A stretch of DNA of 50,649 nt from an uncultured Pelagibacteraceae bacterium (GCA_902630065.1 CACOTF010000006.1:1-50649); one strand, 5' to 3'. Positions 18,342 to 28,008 are shown, counted from the stretch's first letter. Numbers and translations are program-made. The notes: generated from the sequence alone by a model not told the origin.

Positions 18342-19001
18342 ATGAAAAATATACAAATTTCGCCTTCAATACTTTCTGCAGATTTTAGCCAATTAGGCGA
18401 GGAAATTAAAAGATTAGAAGATGGTGGCGCTGACTTAATTCATGTCGATGTAATGGATGGACATTTTGTTCCGAACATCACAATAGGCCCCCCAGTGATA
18501 AAAACTTTAAGAAATTATACAAAATTACCCTTTGATGTACATTTGATGATCTCTCCGGTTCATAAATATATCAAAAATTTTGCTGAAGCAGGATCTGATA
18601 TAATAACAATTCATCCTGAAGCAACTGATAATTTAATTGAGTCAATTCAACTTATAAAGCAATTAAAGAAAAAAGTGGGAGTATCTTTAAATCCAAATAC
18701 GGAAATAAATATAATAGAAAAACTTTTAAAAGATATTGATTTAGTTTTAATCATGAGTGTACATCCAGGATTTGGTGGCCAAAAATTTATGCCAGAGGTA
18801 ATTGAAAAAATTAAAAAGCTTTTTCAAATTAAAAAAGATAATAAATTAAACTTTGATATTGAAGTTGATGGTGGAATTAACTTTTCTAATTCAAAAGAAG
18901 TTATATCAGCAGGAGCAAATATATTGGTTTCAGGAACAACTATATTTCATGAAAATAATGGCGATATTAAAAAAAATATAGAAACGCTAAGATCAATGTA
19001 A
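18342..19001 (+). CDS. rpe: Ribulose-phosphate 3-epimerase
   Basis: This 219-residue TIM-barrel enzyme interconverts ribulose-5-P and xylulose-5-P in the pentose phosphate pathway. Motifs are ISPSILSADFSQLGEEI, LIHVDVMDGHFVPNITIGPP (catalytic Asp and metal ligands), SVHPGFGGQKF and IEVDGGINFSN. It is followed after 1 base by the heparinase-like gene, which overlaps purH. The rpe / heparinase-like / purH order is, to my knowledge, common in alphaproteobacteria. Confidence 0.97.
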   Translation: MKNIQISPSILSADFSQLGEEIKRLEDGGADLIHVDVMDGHFVPNITIGPPVIKTLRNYTKLPFDVHLMISPVHKYIKNFAEAGSDIITIHPEATDNLIESIQLIKQLKKKVGVSLNPNTEINIIEKLLKDIDLVLIMSVHPGFGGQKFMPEVIEKIKKLFQIKKDNKLNFDIEVDGGINFSNSKEVISAGANILVSGTTIFHENNGDIKKNIETLRSM

Positions 19002-19002
19002 G

Positions 19003-20628
19003 ATGTATTTAAAAAATTCTTTATCTTTTATAAATGAATTTTTTAACACATTCAAAAATCAAATAAGAAAATTATACTTAAAATCAAATTTTTATAATAA
19101 TAAAATTTCAAAAAATGAAATAAGTAATATTACATATAGACCAAGTCTAAGCATTCTGAGTTGCTTAGTTAAATATGACAAAAAAAAAATTAAAATTGAG
19201 GAATTAGATAAAGATAATATATGGGAAAATAAGTTATTGAGTGGGCATAACTTATATAAACTTAATAATTTTTATTGGTTGTTTAGTATCGATTTAAAAT
19301 CTTCACCAAATATTACACAATCAATAATTATTAAATGGATTGAAAAAAATCGAAATTACAATTCATTGACATGGCAAATCGATATTTTATCAAAGAGAAT
19401 AATATCTTGGATTGCAAACTCTAAATTATCTTACGATAAAAGTGACTCTAAATATAAGGATAAATTTAATTTTTCTGTAAACAAACAAATTAATCATTTA
19501 ATAAATGAAATAAGCAAATCTCAATCTGTTAATGATAAATTATTAGGATGTACTGCAATAATAATTACAGGATTATCATACGAAAATGATAAATTTTTAA
19601 ATTATGGATTAGAATTACTTAGAAAAATTATTATCAATTCTTTTGATGATGAGTATTTTCCAAAAACAAGAAGTATTAGGCAATTAAATTTTTATTTAAA
19701 ATATTTTGTTCTTGTTAGAGAAATATTAAAGGAGTCTTTTAATGATATACCTGAGTACCTTGATGAAATAATTTTCTATCTAGGAAAATCTTATTCTGTT
19801 TTTTCTAAAATCGAACAAAGTTTACTATTCAATGGAAATCATCAAAATGATTTAAAGGAATTTAATAAATATCTTTCACTTTATAAATATAAGTTTGAAA
19901 ATTCAAATAATGAAGTAGGAGGTTATGCTATATTAAAAAACAAAAATTGCATTCTTGCAATGGATGTTGGAAATTCACCCCAAAAAACATTTTCATATAA
20001 CTATCAAAGTGGAGCTCTTTCATTTGAATTCTTATACAAAGATAAAAAACTTATTTCTAATTCTGGTTACTTTCAGGATTATAAAAATAAATTAAATCTA
20101 ATTTCAAAATCTACTGCTGCTCATTCTGCACTTATAATTGATAATCATTCAAGTTGTTCGTTTAGAAACAATGGAAACTATAAAACATTAGAAAATGGTT
20201 TAAAAATTAGTGATAAAAATATTGTTAATGAAAAGAATTATTGGTTAATCAAAGCATCTCATAATGGTTTTTTAAAAAAATTTGGAGTTTTGTATGAAAG
20301 ATCTATAGAATTTTTTGTTGAAAAAAATAAATTGATAGGAACTGATAAAATAATTTCAAAAAACAAGCTAGATCAGAAAAAATATGATATCAGATTTCAT
20401 ATGGAGCCAGGTGTTAAATTAACAAAAACTTTAGATAACAAAACTATACTAATTGAAATTGAAAATTCTGGATGGAAATTTTCAACTAACTGCGAGATTA
20501 TAAATATTGAAACGGGTATATATTTCGGTAATAAAAATTTAACTAGTGAAAACCAAAATATATGTTTATCAGGCAAAATAAAAGATATAACTCAGGAAAT
20601 TAAATGGGCATTCGAAAAAATACAATAA
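19003..20628 (+). CDS. Heparinase II/III-like protein
   Basis: This 541-residue protein has an N-terminal helical region resembling an alpha/alpha toroid (NFYWLFSIDLKSSP, SLTWQIDILSKRIISWI, LGCTAIIITGLSYEN) and a C-terminal beta-rich Heparinase_II_III domain (PF07940) with NEVGGYAILKNKNCILAMDVG, AHSALIIDNHSS and KASHNGFLKKFGVLYERSIE. The family includes polysaccharide lyases, but here there is no signal peptide, suggesting a cytoplasmic or envelope-associated role. Its end overlaps purH by 25 bases. Catalytic residues could not be assigned confidently. Confidence 0.83.
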   Translation: MYLKNSLSFINEFFNTFKNQIRKLYLKSNFYNNKISKNEISNITYRPSLSILSCLVKYDKKKIKIEELDKDNIWENKLLSGHNLYKLNNFYWLFSIDLKSSPNITQSIIIKWIEKNRNYNSLTWQIDILSKRIISWIANSKLSYDKSDSKYKDKFNFSVNKQINHLINEISKSQSVNDKLLGCTAIIITGLSYENDKFLNYGLELLRKIIINSFDDEYFPKTRSIRQLNFYLKYFVLVREILKESFNDIPEYLDEIIFYLGKSYSVFSKIEQSLLFNGNHQNDLKEFNKYLSLYKYKFENSNNEVGGYAILKNKNCILAMDVGNSPQKTFSYNYQSGALSFEFLYKDKKLISNSGYFQDYKNKLNLISKSTAAHSALIIDNHSSCSFRNNGNYKTLENGLKISDKNIVNEKNYWLIKASHNGFLKKFGVLYERSIEFFVEKNKLIGTDKIISKNKLDQKKYDIRFHMEPGVKLTKTLDNKTILIEIENSGWKFSTNCEIINIETGIYFGNKNLTSENQNICLSGKIKDITQEIKWAFEKIQ

Positions 20629-22163
20629 AAATTAAGACTGCTTTAATTTCATTGTCAGATAAATCCAGTTTAAGGCCATTATTAAATTTACTAAAAAAAT
20701 ACAAAATAAAAATAATAAGCTCAGGTGGTACATACAAAAAAATTAAAAGTATGGGTTTTAAATGTTTAGAAGTATCTAAATTTACAAACTCAAAAGAGCT
20801 GCTAGATGGAAGAGTAAAAACATTACATCCAAAAATTCATTCTGGAATTTTGAATGTAAGGGAGAATAAAAAACATCAAAGTGAAATGAAAATTAACAAT
20901 TATGAGAATATAGATTTAGTTATTATAAATTTTTATCCGTTTGAAAGGGTTGTCTTAAGCAATTCTGACCATAAAAATGTAATTGAAAATATAGATATTG
21001 GAGGACCAACTATGGTTAGATCAGCTGCAAAAAATTATAATGATGTAGTTATCCTAACTAATACAAGACAGTATGAAGATTTAGCTATTGAATTAGATAG
21101 AAATAGAGGCTCTACGAATTTAAAATTTAGGGAAAAATTGGCCGAGGAAGCATTTATGGAAACTGCATATTATGAGTCAAAAATTTTTAATTATTTCAAT
21201 CAAAGATCAAGAAACCTTTTCCCAATTAAGAACATTTTTTCTGGAAAGTTAGTTGAGAATACTAGGTATGGAGAAAACCCTCATCAAAAAGCGGCGATAT
21301 ATTCACAAAATAACAAACAGGAAATTATTCAAATCAGTGGAAAACAACTAAGTTACAACAACTATAACGATCTTTATTCGGCTCTAAGTATATCCAAAAC
21401 TTTGCCAAGAAATAAAGGTGTAGCAATAATTAAGCATGCTAATCCCTGTGGTGTTTCCATTAATCCAAAAAAAATCAAATCTTTTAAAGAGGCTTTAGAA
21501 AGTGACCCAATTAGCGCCTATGGTGGTATTGTATCATGTAACTTTAAATTAAATATTAGTTTAGCTAAAGAGATTAATAAAATATTTTTTGAGGTAATAA
21601 TTGCAAATGGATTTGATAAAAAATCAGTCAAACTTTTAAAAAAGAAAAAAAATCTAAGGTTAATTGATTCTAGTAAAGTAGAAAAAAATTTTAAATTTAA
21701 TTTTATAAATAAATTTAATTCTATTTTAGTTCAAGATCCAGATAATCAAAATTTTTCTAAGAAAGATTTTAAAATTGTATCAAAATTAAAACCTTCAAAC
21801 AAAACTTTAAACAAACTTATTTTTGCATTTAATATATGCAGAAGTGTAAAATCGAATGCGATAGTTATTACAAAAGACTACAAGACAATAGGCATAGGTT
21901 CTGGTCAACCAAGTAGGTTAGATAGTTGCAAAATAGCAATTAATAAAATGAAAAAGTTTCAGAAAATAAGCGATAGTGATGAAATATTAGCAGCATCAGA
22001 TGCGTTTTTCCCATTTGTGGATGGTATAGAAAAATTGGTACAAGCAGGAATTTCAGCTGTCATTCAACCGTCAGGATCAAAAAATGATAAAGAAATTATT
22101 AAATTTGCTAACCAAACAAATACTATTTTAGTATTTTCCAAAACAAGACACTTTAATCACTAA
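20604..22163 (+). CDS. purH: Bifunctional AICAR transformylase / IMP cyclohydrolase
   Basis: This 519-residue enzyme performs the last two steps of IMP synthesis. The N-terminal MGS-like cyclohydrolase domain shows ALISLSDKSSLRPLLNLL, SSGGTYKKIKSMGF and LDGRVKTLHPKIHSGIL. The C-terminal transformylase shows RYGENPHQKAAIYS, the catalytic IKHANPCGVS and GSGQPSRLDSCKIA. The only reasonable start is ATG 20604, giving a 25-base overlap with the upstream gene. It uses 10-formyl-THF, which FolD in this window can provide. Confidence 0.96.
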   Translation: MGIRKNTIKIKTALISLSDKSSLRPLLNLLKKYKIKIISSGGTYKKIKSMGFKCLEVSKFTNSKELLDGRVKTLHPKIHSGILNVRENKKHQSEMKINNYENIDLVIINFYPFERVVLSNSDHKNVIENIDIGGPTMVRSAAKNYNDVVILTNTRQYEDLAIELDRNRGSTNLKFREKLAEEAFMETAYYESKIFNYFNQRSRNLFPIKNIFSGKLVENTRYGENPHQKAAIYSQNNKQEIIQISGKQLSYNNYNDLYSALSISKTLPRNKGVAIIKHANPCGVSINPKKIKSFKEALESDPISAYGGIVSCNFKLNISLAKEINKIFFEVIIANGFDKKSVKLLKKKKNLRLIDSSKVEKNFKFNFINKFNSILVQDPDNQNFSKKDFKIVSKLKPSNKTLNKLIFAFNICRSVKSNAIVITKDYKTIGIGSGQPSRLDSCKIAINKMKKFQKISDSDEILAASDAFFPFVDGIEKLVQAGISAVIQPSGSKNDKEIIKFANQTNTILVFSKTRHFNH

Positions 22164-22502
22164 TCAATTTATCTTATCTATTTTAGCAGCTAAAATAAAA
22201 TCACTCTCAGCAAGACCTTTAATCGCATGAGTAAATATTTTAATTCTTGCATAGCCCCATCCAAACCACAGATCAGGGTGATGTCCCTCTTTTTCAGCAA
22301 TTTCTCCAACTTTATTTACAAATTCTTGACTTTGTAAAAAATCATCAAATTTAAAATTTTTTATTAAGTGAAATCCATCGATTTTATCCTCTATAACTTC
22401 CCATCCATCAACTTGTTTTAAATATTTATGAATTTCTTCTGTGTTAAATGGCGGGATGTTACCTTCACACGGGATACATTTTTTACTTGCTAAATCACTC
22501 AT
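22164..22502 (-). CDS. phhB: Pterin-4a-carbinolamine dehydratase
   Basis: A 112-residue PCD/DCoH-family protein with the active-site motif EKEGHHPDLWFGWGYARIKI, preceded by VDGWEVIEDKIDG. The N-terminal SKKCIPCEGNIPP is typical of bacterial members. The enzyme recycles oxidised tetrahydrobiopterin for aromatic amino-acid hydroxylases; no hydroxylase gene is in the window. AAGGA at 22515-22511 serves as ribosome-binding site. It lies 16 bases after the CCA end of the tRNA-Gly gene on the same strand. Confidence 0.93.
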   Translation of the reverse strand: MSDLASKKCIPCEGNIPPFNTEEIHKYLKQVDGWEVIEDKIDGFHLIKNFKFDDFLQSQEFVNKVGEIAEKEGHHPDLWFGWGYARIKIFTHAIKGLAESDFILAAKIDKIN

Positions 22503-22518
22503 AATATAATTCCTTTAA

Positions 22519-22593
22519 TGGAGCGGGCAATGGGACTTGAACCCACGACCTTCTCGTTGGCAACGAGACGCTCTACCACTGAGCTATGCCCGC
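22519..22593 (-). tRNA. tRNA-Gly(GCC)
   Basis: Reading the reverse strand from 22593, the acceptor stem GCGGGCA pairs with TGCCCGC, the D arm is GCTC/GAGC around AGTGGTA, and the anticodon arm is TCTCG-TTGCCAA-CGAGA with anticodon GCC. The T arm is GTGGG-TTCAAGT-CCCAT. Discriminator U is followed by a genomically encoded CCA (22521-22519). All four arms fold cleanly. Confidence 0.98.
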
Positions 22594-22715
22594 TTATTCT
22601 TACATAACAAAACTAAAAGCTTTTTTTGAATTTAGCAAGTGATTAAATAGCTTAATGCGACTACGAATCATTTCTGTATAGTTGTAACCTTGAAAAGAAT
22701 TATTATAATTAAGTC

Positions 22716-23357
22716 ATGAAACTCGAAGAATTACCGAAAACAATACCAATTTTCCCTTTATCAAATTTTATAATGTTTCCTGGCACAACTGTTCCACTGA
22801 ACATTTTTGAGCCTCGATATTTACAAATGGTAAATGATAGTATGAAAAAGCATAGAATGATTGGAATGATACAGCCAAAAAAAACAGGGTCTTTGAAAAA
22901 ACCTGATTTATACGAAATAGGATGTATTGGAAAAATCACAAGTTTCAATGAAACAGAAGACGGAAGAATACTTATTATTTTAAACGGGATTTGTAGGTAC
23001 AAAATTAACTCAGAGTTAAGTACCGACAAAATGTACCGTGAGTGCAATGTTCAATACGATCATTTTTCTAAAGATATAATACAAAAAAGTAACGAAGTTA
23101 ACTTTTCAGATTTAAGCTTAATTATGGAGAACATGAAAACATTCTTCAAAAAACAAGGTTATATTGTGAACTTAAAAGACTTAGAAAAGAAGGATCTTAG
23201 CCAAACTCTTAATGATCTATCAATGGCATCACCCTTTTCATTAGAAGAAAAACAAATATTATTAGAAAGTCTTGATATAAATATAAGAAAAGAAAAAATG
23301 GAACAAATTCTAAATAATTATATTAAAGACGAATTCGAAAATACTACCCTTCAATAA
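22716..23357 (+). CDS. Lon protease N-terminal (LON substrate-binding) domain protein
   Basis: This 213-residue protein shows TIPIFPLSNFIMFPGTTVPL, NIFEPRYLQMVNDSMKK and RMIGMIQPKK near the start, which matches the LON N-terminal domain family (PF02190). There is no ATPase or protease domain. The C-terminal half is helical, with FSLEEKQILLESLDIN. Stand-alone LON-domain proteins are common in alphaproteobacteria and have no established role; adaptor or substrate-binding function is a guess. The 121-base gap upstream, between it and the divergent tRNA-Gly gene, shows no further gene. Confidence 0.9.
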   Translation: MKLEELPKTIPIFPLSNFIMFPGTTVPLNIFEPRYLQMVNDSMKKHRMIGMIQPKKTGSLKKPDLYEIGCIGKITSFNETEDGRILIILNGICRYKINSELSTDKMYRECNVQYDHFSKDIIQKSNEVNFSDLSLIMENMKTFFKKQGYIVNLKDLEKKDLSQTLNDLSMASPFSLEEKQILLESLDINIRKEKMEQILNNYIKDEFENTTLQ

Positions 23358-23358
23358 T

Positions 23359-24441
23359 TTATAAATTAAATCCTTTATCCGATAAAATATTAGAATACTT
23401 TTTAAAAATAGAATTTTTATTTAAAATACTAAAAACTGGTTTTGAAATTGAATTATTAATATTGCTATCTAATCTAAAAAATTCATATATACCATCGATA
23501 GCTTTTCCATAAAGATAATTAAGGTGTTTTGTAGAATTCTGGAAATCTTCAGCAACAGAGATATCTATAGGTAGACCTAGGGATATCCTATCATTTACTA
23601 GTCTTGAGATTATTTTAATATCTCTAATTGTCATGTTAAATCCTTGCCCTGCAAGGGGATGAATGCGATGTATTAAATCTCCAAAAGCGAGGATATTATT
23701 ATAAGTATAATTTCTAAGCATTTCAAAACTAAGACTAAAATTTTCAATTTTATTTATTTTGGCAAATGAATAGAAAGAATTATATTTTTTAAATATATCG
23801 ACGATTTTCTCATCATTTATTTCCACTCCCTTATAAGAAAAAACTATTGAAGTTTTGGTATTAGATAATGGCAGAAAAGCTAGAGGTCCAAATTTTGTAA
23901 AAACTTGAATAGCGATATCATTATCTTTAGGACTATGATTTATTATAAATGTGTACGCTCTACTTCTGTAATTTTTTTTTATTTTATTTGTAAAAAATTT
24001 ATTTGATATAAAATTTTTATTTTCACTATTAATAACTAAATCATATTTTTTAATTCTATTTAGAATAAGTGAACTAGACGTATCTAAATTATATAATTTT
24101 ATAAATTTTGATTTTTTTATTTTTTTTAAATAAATTTCATTTAATTTCGAATAAGATACTAGATTAAAAACCTCTTTATTTTTTTTAATAAAATTAATTA
24201 TCTCTTTAGATTGTGAACCTTCTGTAAAAATTTTAATTTCTTTACTTTTCCAAGGTATAATACTCAATTTTGTAACAAATCTTAAATAATCAAAATTTTC
24301 GCTTGATAAAGCTATTGTTCTATTTGTTTTTATGTTTTGAAATTTTTTATTTAAATATATGTCAACATTGATTTTTTTTTCCTCAAAAACGCTAGCGAGA
24401 ATTAAATTTGTTAAATTTTGGCCTATAAGACAAATTTTCAT
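23359..24441 (-). CDS. UbiH/VisC-like FAD monooxygenase with degenerate N-terminal FAD motif
   Basis: A 360-residue protein resembling ubiquinone-biosynthesis hydroxylases. The second FAD motif is well kept: NILAFGDLIHRIHPLAGQGFN followed by MTIRDIKIISRL. The N-terminal dinucleotide-binding loop, normally GxGxxG, reads LIGQNLTNLILA, so two of the glycines are absent. FGPLAFLPLSNTKTSIVFSY fits the central domain. Probable role: a ring hydroxylation in ubiquinone synthesis. The unusual loop makes function less certain. It is divergent from ftsK with a 61-base gap. Confidence 0.82.
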   Translation of the reverse strand: MKICLIGQNLTNLILASVFEEKKINVDIYLNKKFQNIKTNRTIALSSENFDYLRFVTKLSIIPWKSKEIKIFTEGSQSKEIINFIKKNKEVFNLVSYSKLNEIYLKKIKKSKFIKLYNLDTSSSLILNRIKKYDLVINSENKNFISNKFFTNKIKKNYRSRAYTFIINHSPKDNDIAIQVFTKFGPLAFLPLSNTKTSIVFSYKGVEINDEKIVDIFKKYNSFYSFAKINKIENFSLSFEMLRNYTYNNILAFGDLIHRIHPLAGQGFNMTIRDIKIISRLVNDRISLGLPIDISVAEDFQNSTKHLNYLYGKAIDGIYEFFRLDSNINNSISKPVFSILNKNSIFKKYSNILSDKGFNL

Positions 24442-24502
24442 AACAAAATAATTTTAACAATAAAAATTAAATGATACAAAGTGACAAAAGCAGTTTTGAT
24501 TC

Positions 24503-26581
24503 ATGATATTTAAAAATTATATCAATAAAATAAACGATTTTATCATAAGGAGACTGGCCGAATTAGTTGGTATTTTTCTGGTGGTTGCCTCTATATTACT
24601 TTTTATATCTTTAATTAGCTATTCACCAGAAGATCCAAATTTTATATTTCCAGAAAATCAAAATATAAGAAATTTACTTGGATTTAGGGGAAGCTTCATC
24701 GCTGATATATTTTTTCAATCAATTGGTATAATATCACTTTTAATTCCTTTTTCTCTTCTCTTTACAGGAATATCAATAACAATTAACAAAAAATTTATTA
24801 TTATTATAGAAAATATTTTTTTCATAATTCTTTACATTATTGTTGCAACTTTTTTCTTTAGTATTTTTCATAAGGATACTTATTGGTTAATAATAAATGG
24901 AAACAATGGTTTTGTTGGTGATTTAATGTCAGAAACTGTAATTGCAGATTTTTTGAAAATTAATCAAACAGTGAGTTACTACTTATTAATATTTTTTATT
25001 TTATTATTTTTTTTACTAAGCAGTAATTTTAAAATTTCTCATGTTTTTAGTTTTTTTACTATGATAAAAAAAATGTTTTCATCAAAAAAAGGTAATTTAA
25101 TTTCTCAAGAAAATACATTTAGAGAGAATACTATAGTTGAAAAATCTAAGGAACCTCCTGTTCAAGATGATTTATTTTCTAATAACAAATCAATTTTAAG
25201 CGATATAAAAATTAAATTACCTTTAATTGATTTTTTAAAAAAACCAGAAAAAGGCTATAATAAAAAAGATGATATTAAAATAGATGCAGAAGGTTTGGAA
25301 AAAATACTTCTTGATTTTGGTGTTGAAGGAAAAATAAAAAAAATAAGTCATGGACCTGTTGTTTCTCTCAATGAATTTGAGCCTGCGGCTGGGGTTAAAG
25401 TTTCCAAAATAATAAATTTAGCAGAAGATATTGCTAGAAATACAAGTTCAGAGTCTGCGAGAATAGCCACAATACCTGGAAGTAATACTGTTGGTATTGA
25501 ACTACCAAAGATATCCAGAGAAAATGTTTTTTTAAGAGAAATAATTTCAGATAAGAACTTTAAAAAAAGAGAAATTAAATTACCTATTGCTCTTGGTAAA
25601 AGTATATCTGGAGAACCAATAACTAGTGATTTAAGTTCAATGCCTCATTTATTAATAGCAGGAACTACCGGTTCAGGGAAATCAGTATGTATTAATACAA
25701 TTATCCTATCACTCATTTACAAACATACACCAGACGTCTGTAAATTTATTTTGATTGATCCAAAAATGCTTGAACTTTCGACCTATGAAGGGATACCGCA
25801 TTTATTATGTCCTGTTATTACTGAAGCGAAAAAAGCAGCATCTGTTTTAGGTTGGGTAGTAAAAGAAATGGAAAGTAGATACAGGTTAATGACAAAAGTG
25901 GGTGTGAGAAACATTGATGGATATAATGAAAAGCATAAAGTTAAGATGCCTTATATTGTTGTAATAGTTGATGAAATGTCAGATCTTATGTTGGTAGCTG
26001 GAAAAGAAATTGAAAACTATATTCAAAAATTATCACAAATGGCCAGAGCGGCTGGAATTCATATAATAATGGCCACACAGAGGCCGAGTGTAGACGTAAT
26101 AACTGGAACAATAAAAGCTAATTTTCCTACCCGTATTTCATTTCAAGTAACCTCTAAAATTGATAGCAGAACAATTTTAGGTGAGCAAGGAGCTGAGCAA
26201 CTTTTAGGTAAAGGGGACATGTTATATATGTCTTCTGCAAACAGAATTACTAGAATACATGCACCTTATGTATCTGAAATAGAGATTGATAAAGTAAATA
26301 ACTTCCTGAGAAATCAAGCAGAGCCAGATTATGTTGATGAAATTTTAAATTTTGCTGACGAAAAAGAAATTGGTGAAAAAAATAAAGATAATTCTGATAC
26401 AGATGAATTGTATAGCGAAGCATTAGAAATAATTAAATCAGAAAGAAAAGCATCTACCTCATTTTTACAAAGAAAATTACAAATTGGATACAATAGAGCT
26501 GCTAGAATTATTGATCAAATGGAAGCAAATGGTGAAGTGAGTAAAGCTAACCATGTAGGCAAAAGGGAAGTTTTAAAATAG
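24503..26581 (+). CDS. ftsK: DNA translocase FtsK
   Basis: This 692-residue septal DNA pump has four N-terminal TM helices (within residues 15-175), a short linker (about 180-250, versus hundreds of residues in enterobacteria), the FtsK alpha/beta motor with FGVEGKIKKISHGPVVSLNE, Walker A LIAGTTGSGKSVCINTI and Walker B YIVVIVDEMSDLML, and a C-terminal gamma winged-helix domain (FLQRKLQIGYNRAARIID) that would read KOPS sites. The compact linker fits a streamlined genome. Its stop overlaps the lolA start by 1 base (TAGTG). Confidence 0.96.
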   Translation: MIFKNYINKINDFIIRRLAELVGIFLVVASILLFISLISYSPEDPNFIFPENQNIRNLLGFRGSFIADIFFQSIGIISLLIPFSLLFTGISITINKKFIIIIENIFFIILYIIVATFFFSIFHKDTYWLIINGNNGFVGDLMSETVIADFLKINQTVSYYLLIFFILLFFLLSSNFKISHVFSFFTMIKKMFSSKKGNLISQENTFRENTIVEKSKEPPVQDDLFSNNKSILSDIKIKLPLIDFLKKPEKGYNKKDDIKIDAEGLEKILLDFGVEGKIKKISHGPVVSLNEFEPAAGVKVSKIINLAEDIARNTSSESARIATIPGSNTVGIELPKISRENVFLREIISDKNFKKREIKLPIALGKSISGEPITSDLSSMPHLLIAGTTGSGKSVCINTIILSLIYKHTPDVCKFILIDPKMLELSTYEGIPHLLCPVITEAKKAASVLGWVVKEMESRYRLMTKVGVRNIDGYNEKHKVKMPYIVVIVDEMSDLMLVAGKEIENYIQKLSQMARAAGIHIIMATQRPSVDVITGTIKANFPTRISFQVTSKIDSRTILGEQGAEQLLGKGDMLYMSSANRITRIHAPYVSEIEIDKVNNFLRNQAEPDYVDEILNFADEKEIGEKNKDNSDTDELYSEALEIIKSERKASTSFLQRKLQIGYNRAARIIDQMEANGEVSKANHVGKREVLK

Positions 26582-27135
26582 TGAAGTATATAATTTTTAT
26601 TTTAATATTTTTTTATCCATTAAATATTTTTGCATCATCAAAGCAACTAATAAAAAATAAATTAGAATATACTGATAATATGTCTTTTAAATTTATTCAA
26701 AAAATCGGAAAAAAAACTGAGCAAGGAGAATGTGTAATTTCATACTCAAAAAAAATTTTATGTAAGTATGATGATATTTATAATAAAATTTTAGTATCTA
26801 ACGGAAAATCACTCGTAATAAATAGTAAAAAAATTAAAAATTATTTAAGATATCGACTTAAAGACACTCCTCTTAACTTAATTTTAGACAAAAAATTTCT
26901 ACTGAATAAACTAGATCAAGTGGAAAAAATTGAAGAGAATGATGAAACTTTCTCTTTTAAAATTACACATAACAATAATTTATTAAATATTTTTTTTGAT
27001 AAAATTAGTTATGAAATTAAAGGGTGGACTACAACTGATATTTATCTTAACAAAGTTGAAACCAAGTTGTCTAAAATAAAAACAAATATAATGATTGATG
27101 AAAGAATATTTAGAGTGCAAAATTATATCAATTAA
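26581..27135 (+). CDS. lolA: Outer-membrane lipoprotein carrier protein LolA-like
   Basis: A 184-residue periplasmic protein starting at GTG 26581 with signal peptide YIIFILIFFYPLNIFASS. The mature part shows NMSFKFIQKIGKKTEQGECV, the strand YDDIYNKILVSNGKSLVI and KTNIMIDERIFRV, consistent with the LolA/LolB half-barrel that shuttles lipoproteins to the outer membrane. Similarity is modest, as is usual for LolA. Its position right after ftsK is, from memory, frequent in proteobacteria. The 3' end overlaps a convergent gene by 8 bases. Confidence 0.8.
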   Translation: MKYIIFILIFFYPLNIFASSKQLIKNKLEYTDNMSFKFIQKIGKKTEQGECVISYSKKILCKYDDIYNKILVSNGKSLVINSKKIKNYLRYRLKDTPLNLILDKKFLLNKLDQVEKIEENDETFSFKITHNNNLLNIFFDKISYEIKGWTTTDIYLNKVETKLSKIKTNIMIDERIFRVQNYIN

Positions 27136-27640
27136 TATCTAGATTAATACTTTCAGATTTAAAAATTTTCATTCCCCTTCCTAAATAATTTTTTAGAGCA
27201 TGTTTGTGATCTAAAGAGCAAGTATGCAACCAAACTTTTTTAGTATTTTTTCTAAATCCTAGTTTCAAAGCCTCCGATAAAAGATAGCCACCATATTTTT
27301 TACCTATAAATTCGTCTAGAATACCGAAATAAGCTACTTCACATTTTCTTGTCTCTGGATGAAACAAAAGCTCAAAAAAACCAATTAAATTTTCATTTTC
27401 AGAAAGTATGTAAGTCTCTAAATTTGAATTGTTAGTATATTCCATCCATTTAGTATCATTCCAAACTAACCTATCGATCCAACGATAACTTTTACCAATG
27501 TTCTTATAAAAAAATTTATTGATTTGAAAATCTGGGGGATTTTTTTTTTCTATCTTGCAAGAATTTTGAGGCTTTTCAGATAAATTAATTTTATCTGGTG
27601 AATCTATCTCTAAATATTTTCTATCAACCTTTGTTATCAC
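27128..27640 (-). CDS. GNAT-family N-acetyltransferase
   Basis: This 170-residue protein has an acetyl-CoA-binding pattern in EVAYFGILDEFIGKKYGGYL (Q/RxxGxG/A equivalent GKKYGG) and the later KKVWLHTCSLDHKHALKNYL, typical of RimI-like GNAT proteins (PF00583). The acceptor is unknown. It overlaps the upstream HIT gene by 4 bases, so the two are probably translated together. Confidence 0.85.
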   Translation of the reverse strand: MITKVDRKYLEIDSPDKINLSEKPQNSCKIEKKNPPDFQINKFFYKNIGKSYRWIDRLVWNDTKWMEYTNNSNLETYILSENENLIGFFELLFHPETRKCEVAYFGILDEFIGKKYGGYLLSEALKLGFRKNTKKVWLHTCSLDHKHALKNYLGRGMKIFKSESINLDIN

Positions 27641-28002
27641 GAAACCATTTTTCCAACTTTTTCACCACCAAATAAATGGAAATGCAGATGTGGGACTTCT
27701 TGACCACCGTAATCACTTATATTAGCCAGAGCTCTATAACCTTTACCATCTATGGACGAGATACCTAATTTTTTTGCAACAGTTGTAACACCTTTCATTA
27801 ATCCAATTATTTCTTCATTGGATGCATTCGTGCTAAAGTCGTCTAAGTCAATATATTTTCCTTTTGGAATTACTAATGCATGAATTTTTTTTTGTGGGTT
27901 AATATCATAAAAAGATAAAACAAAGTTATCTTCATAAATTTTATTACAAGGAATTTCACCTCTTAAAATTTTAGCAAATATATTATTATCATCATATTTC
28001 AT
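27637..28002 (-). CDS. HIT-family nucleotide-binding protein (HINT-like)
   Basis: This 121-residue protein carries the histidine triad as GGQEVPHLHFHLFGGEKVG near the C-terminus, preceded by FAKILRGEIPCNKIYEDN at the N-terminus. HINT proteins hydrolyse AMP-lysine or adenosine phosphoramidates. Length and layout are normal. It lies 6 bases after a small secreted/membrane protein gene and overlaps the GNAT gene. Confidence 0.95.
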   Translation of the reverse strand: MKYDDNNIFAKILRGEIPCNKIYEDNFVLSFYDINPQKKIHALVIPKGKYIDLDDFSTNASNEEIIGLMKGVTTVAKKLGISSIDGKGYRALANISDYGGQEVPHLHFHLFGGEKVGKMVS

Positions 28003-28008
28003 AGATTA

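Noticed and set aside
22594-22715. Possible riboswitch or small RNA upstream of the LON-domain gene
   Set aside because: I saw no stable long stem or recognised riboswitch core in this AT-rich gap.
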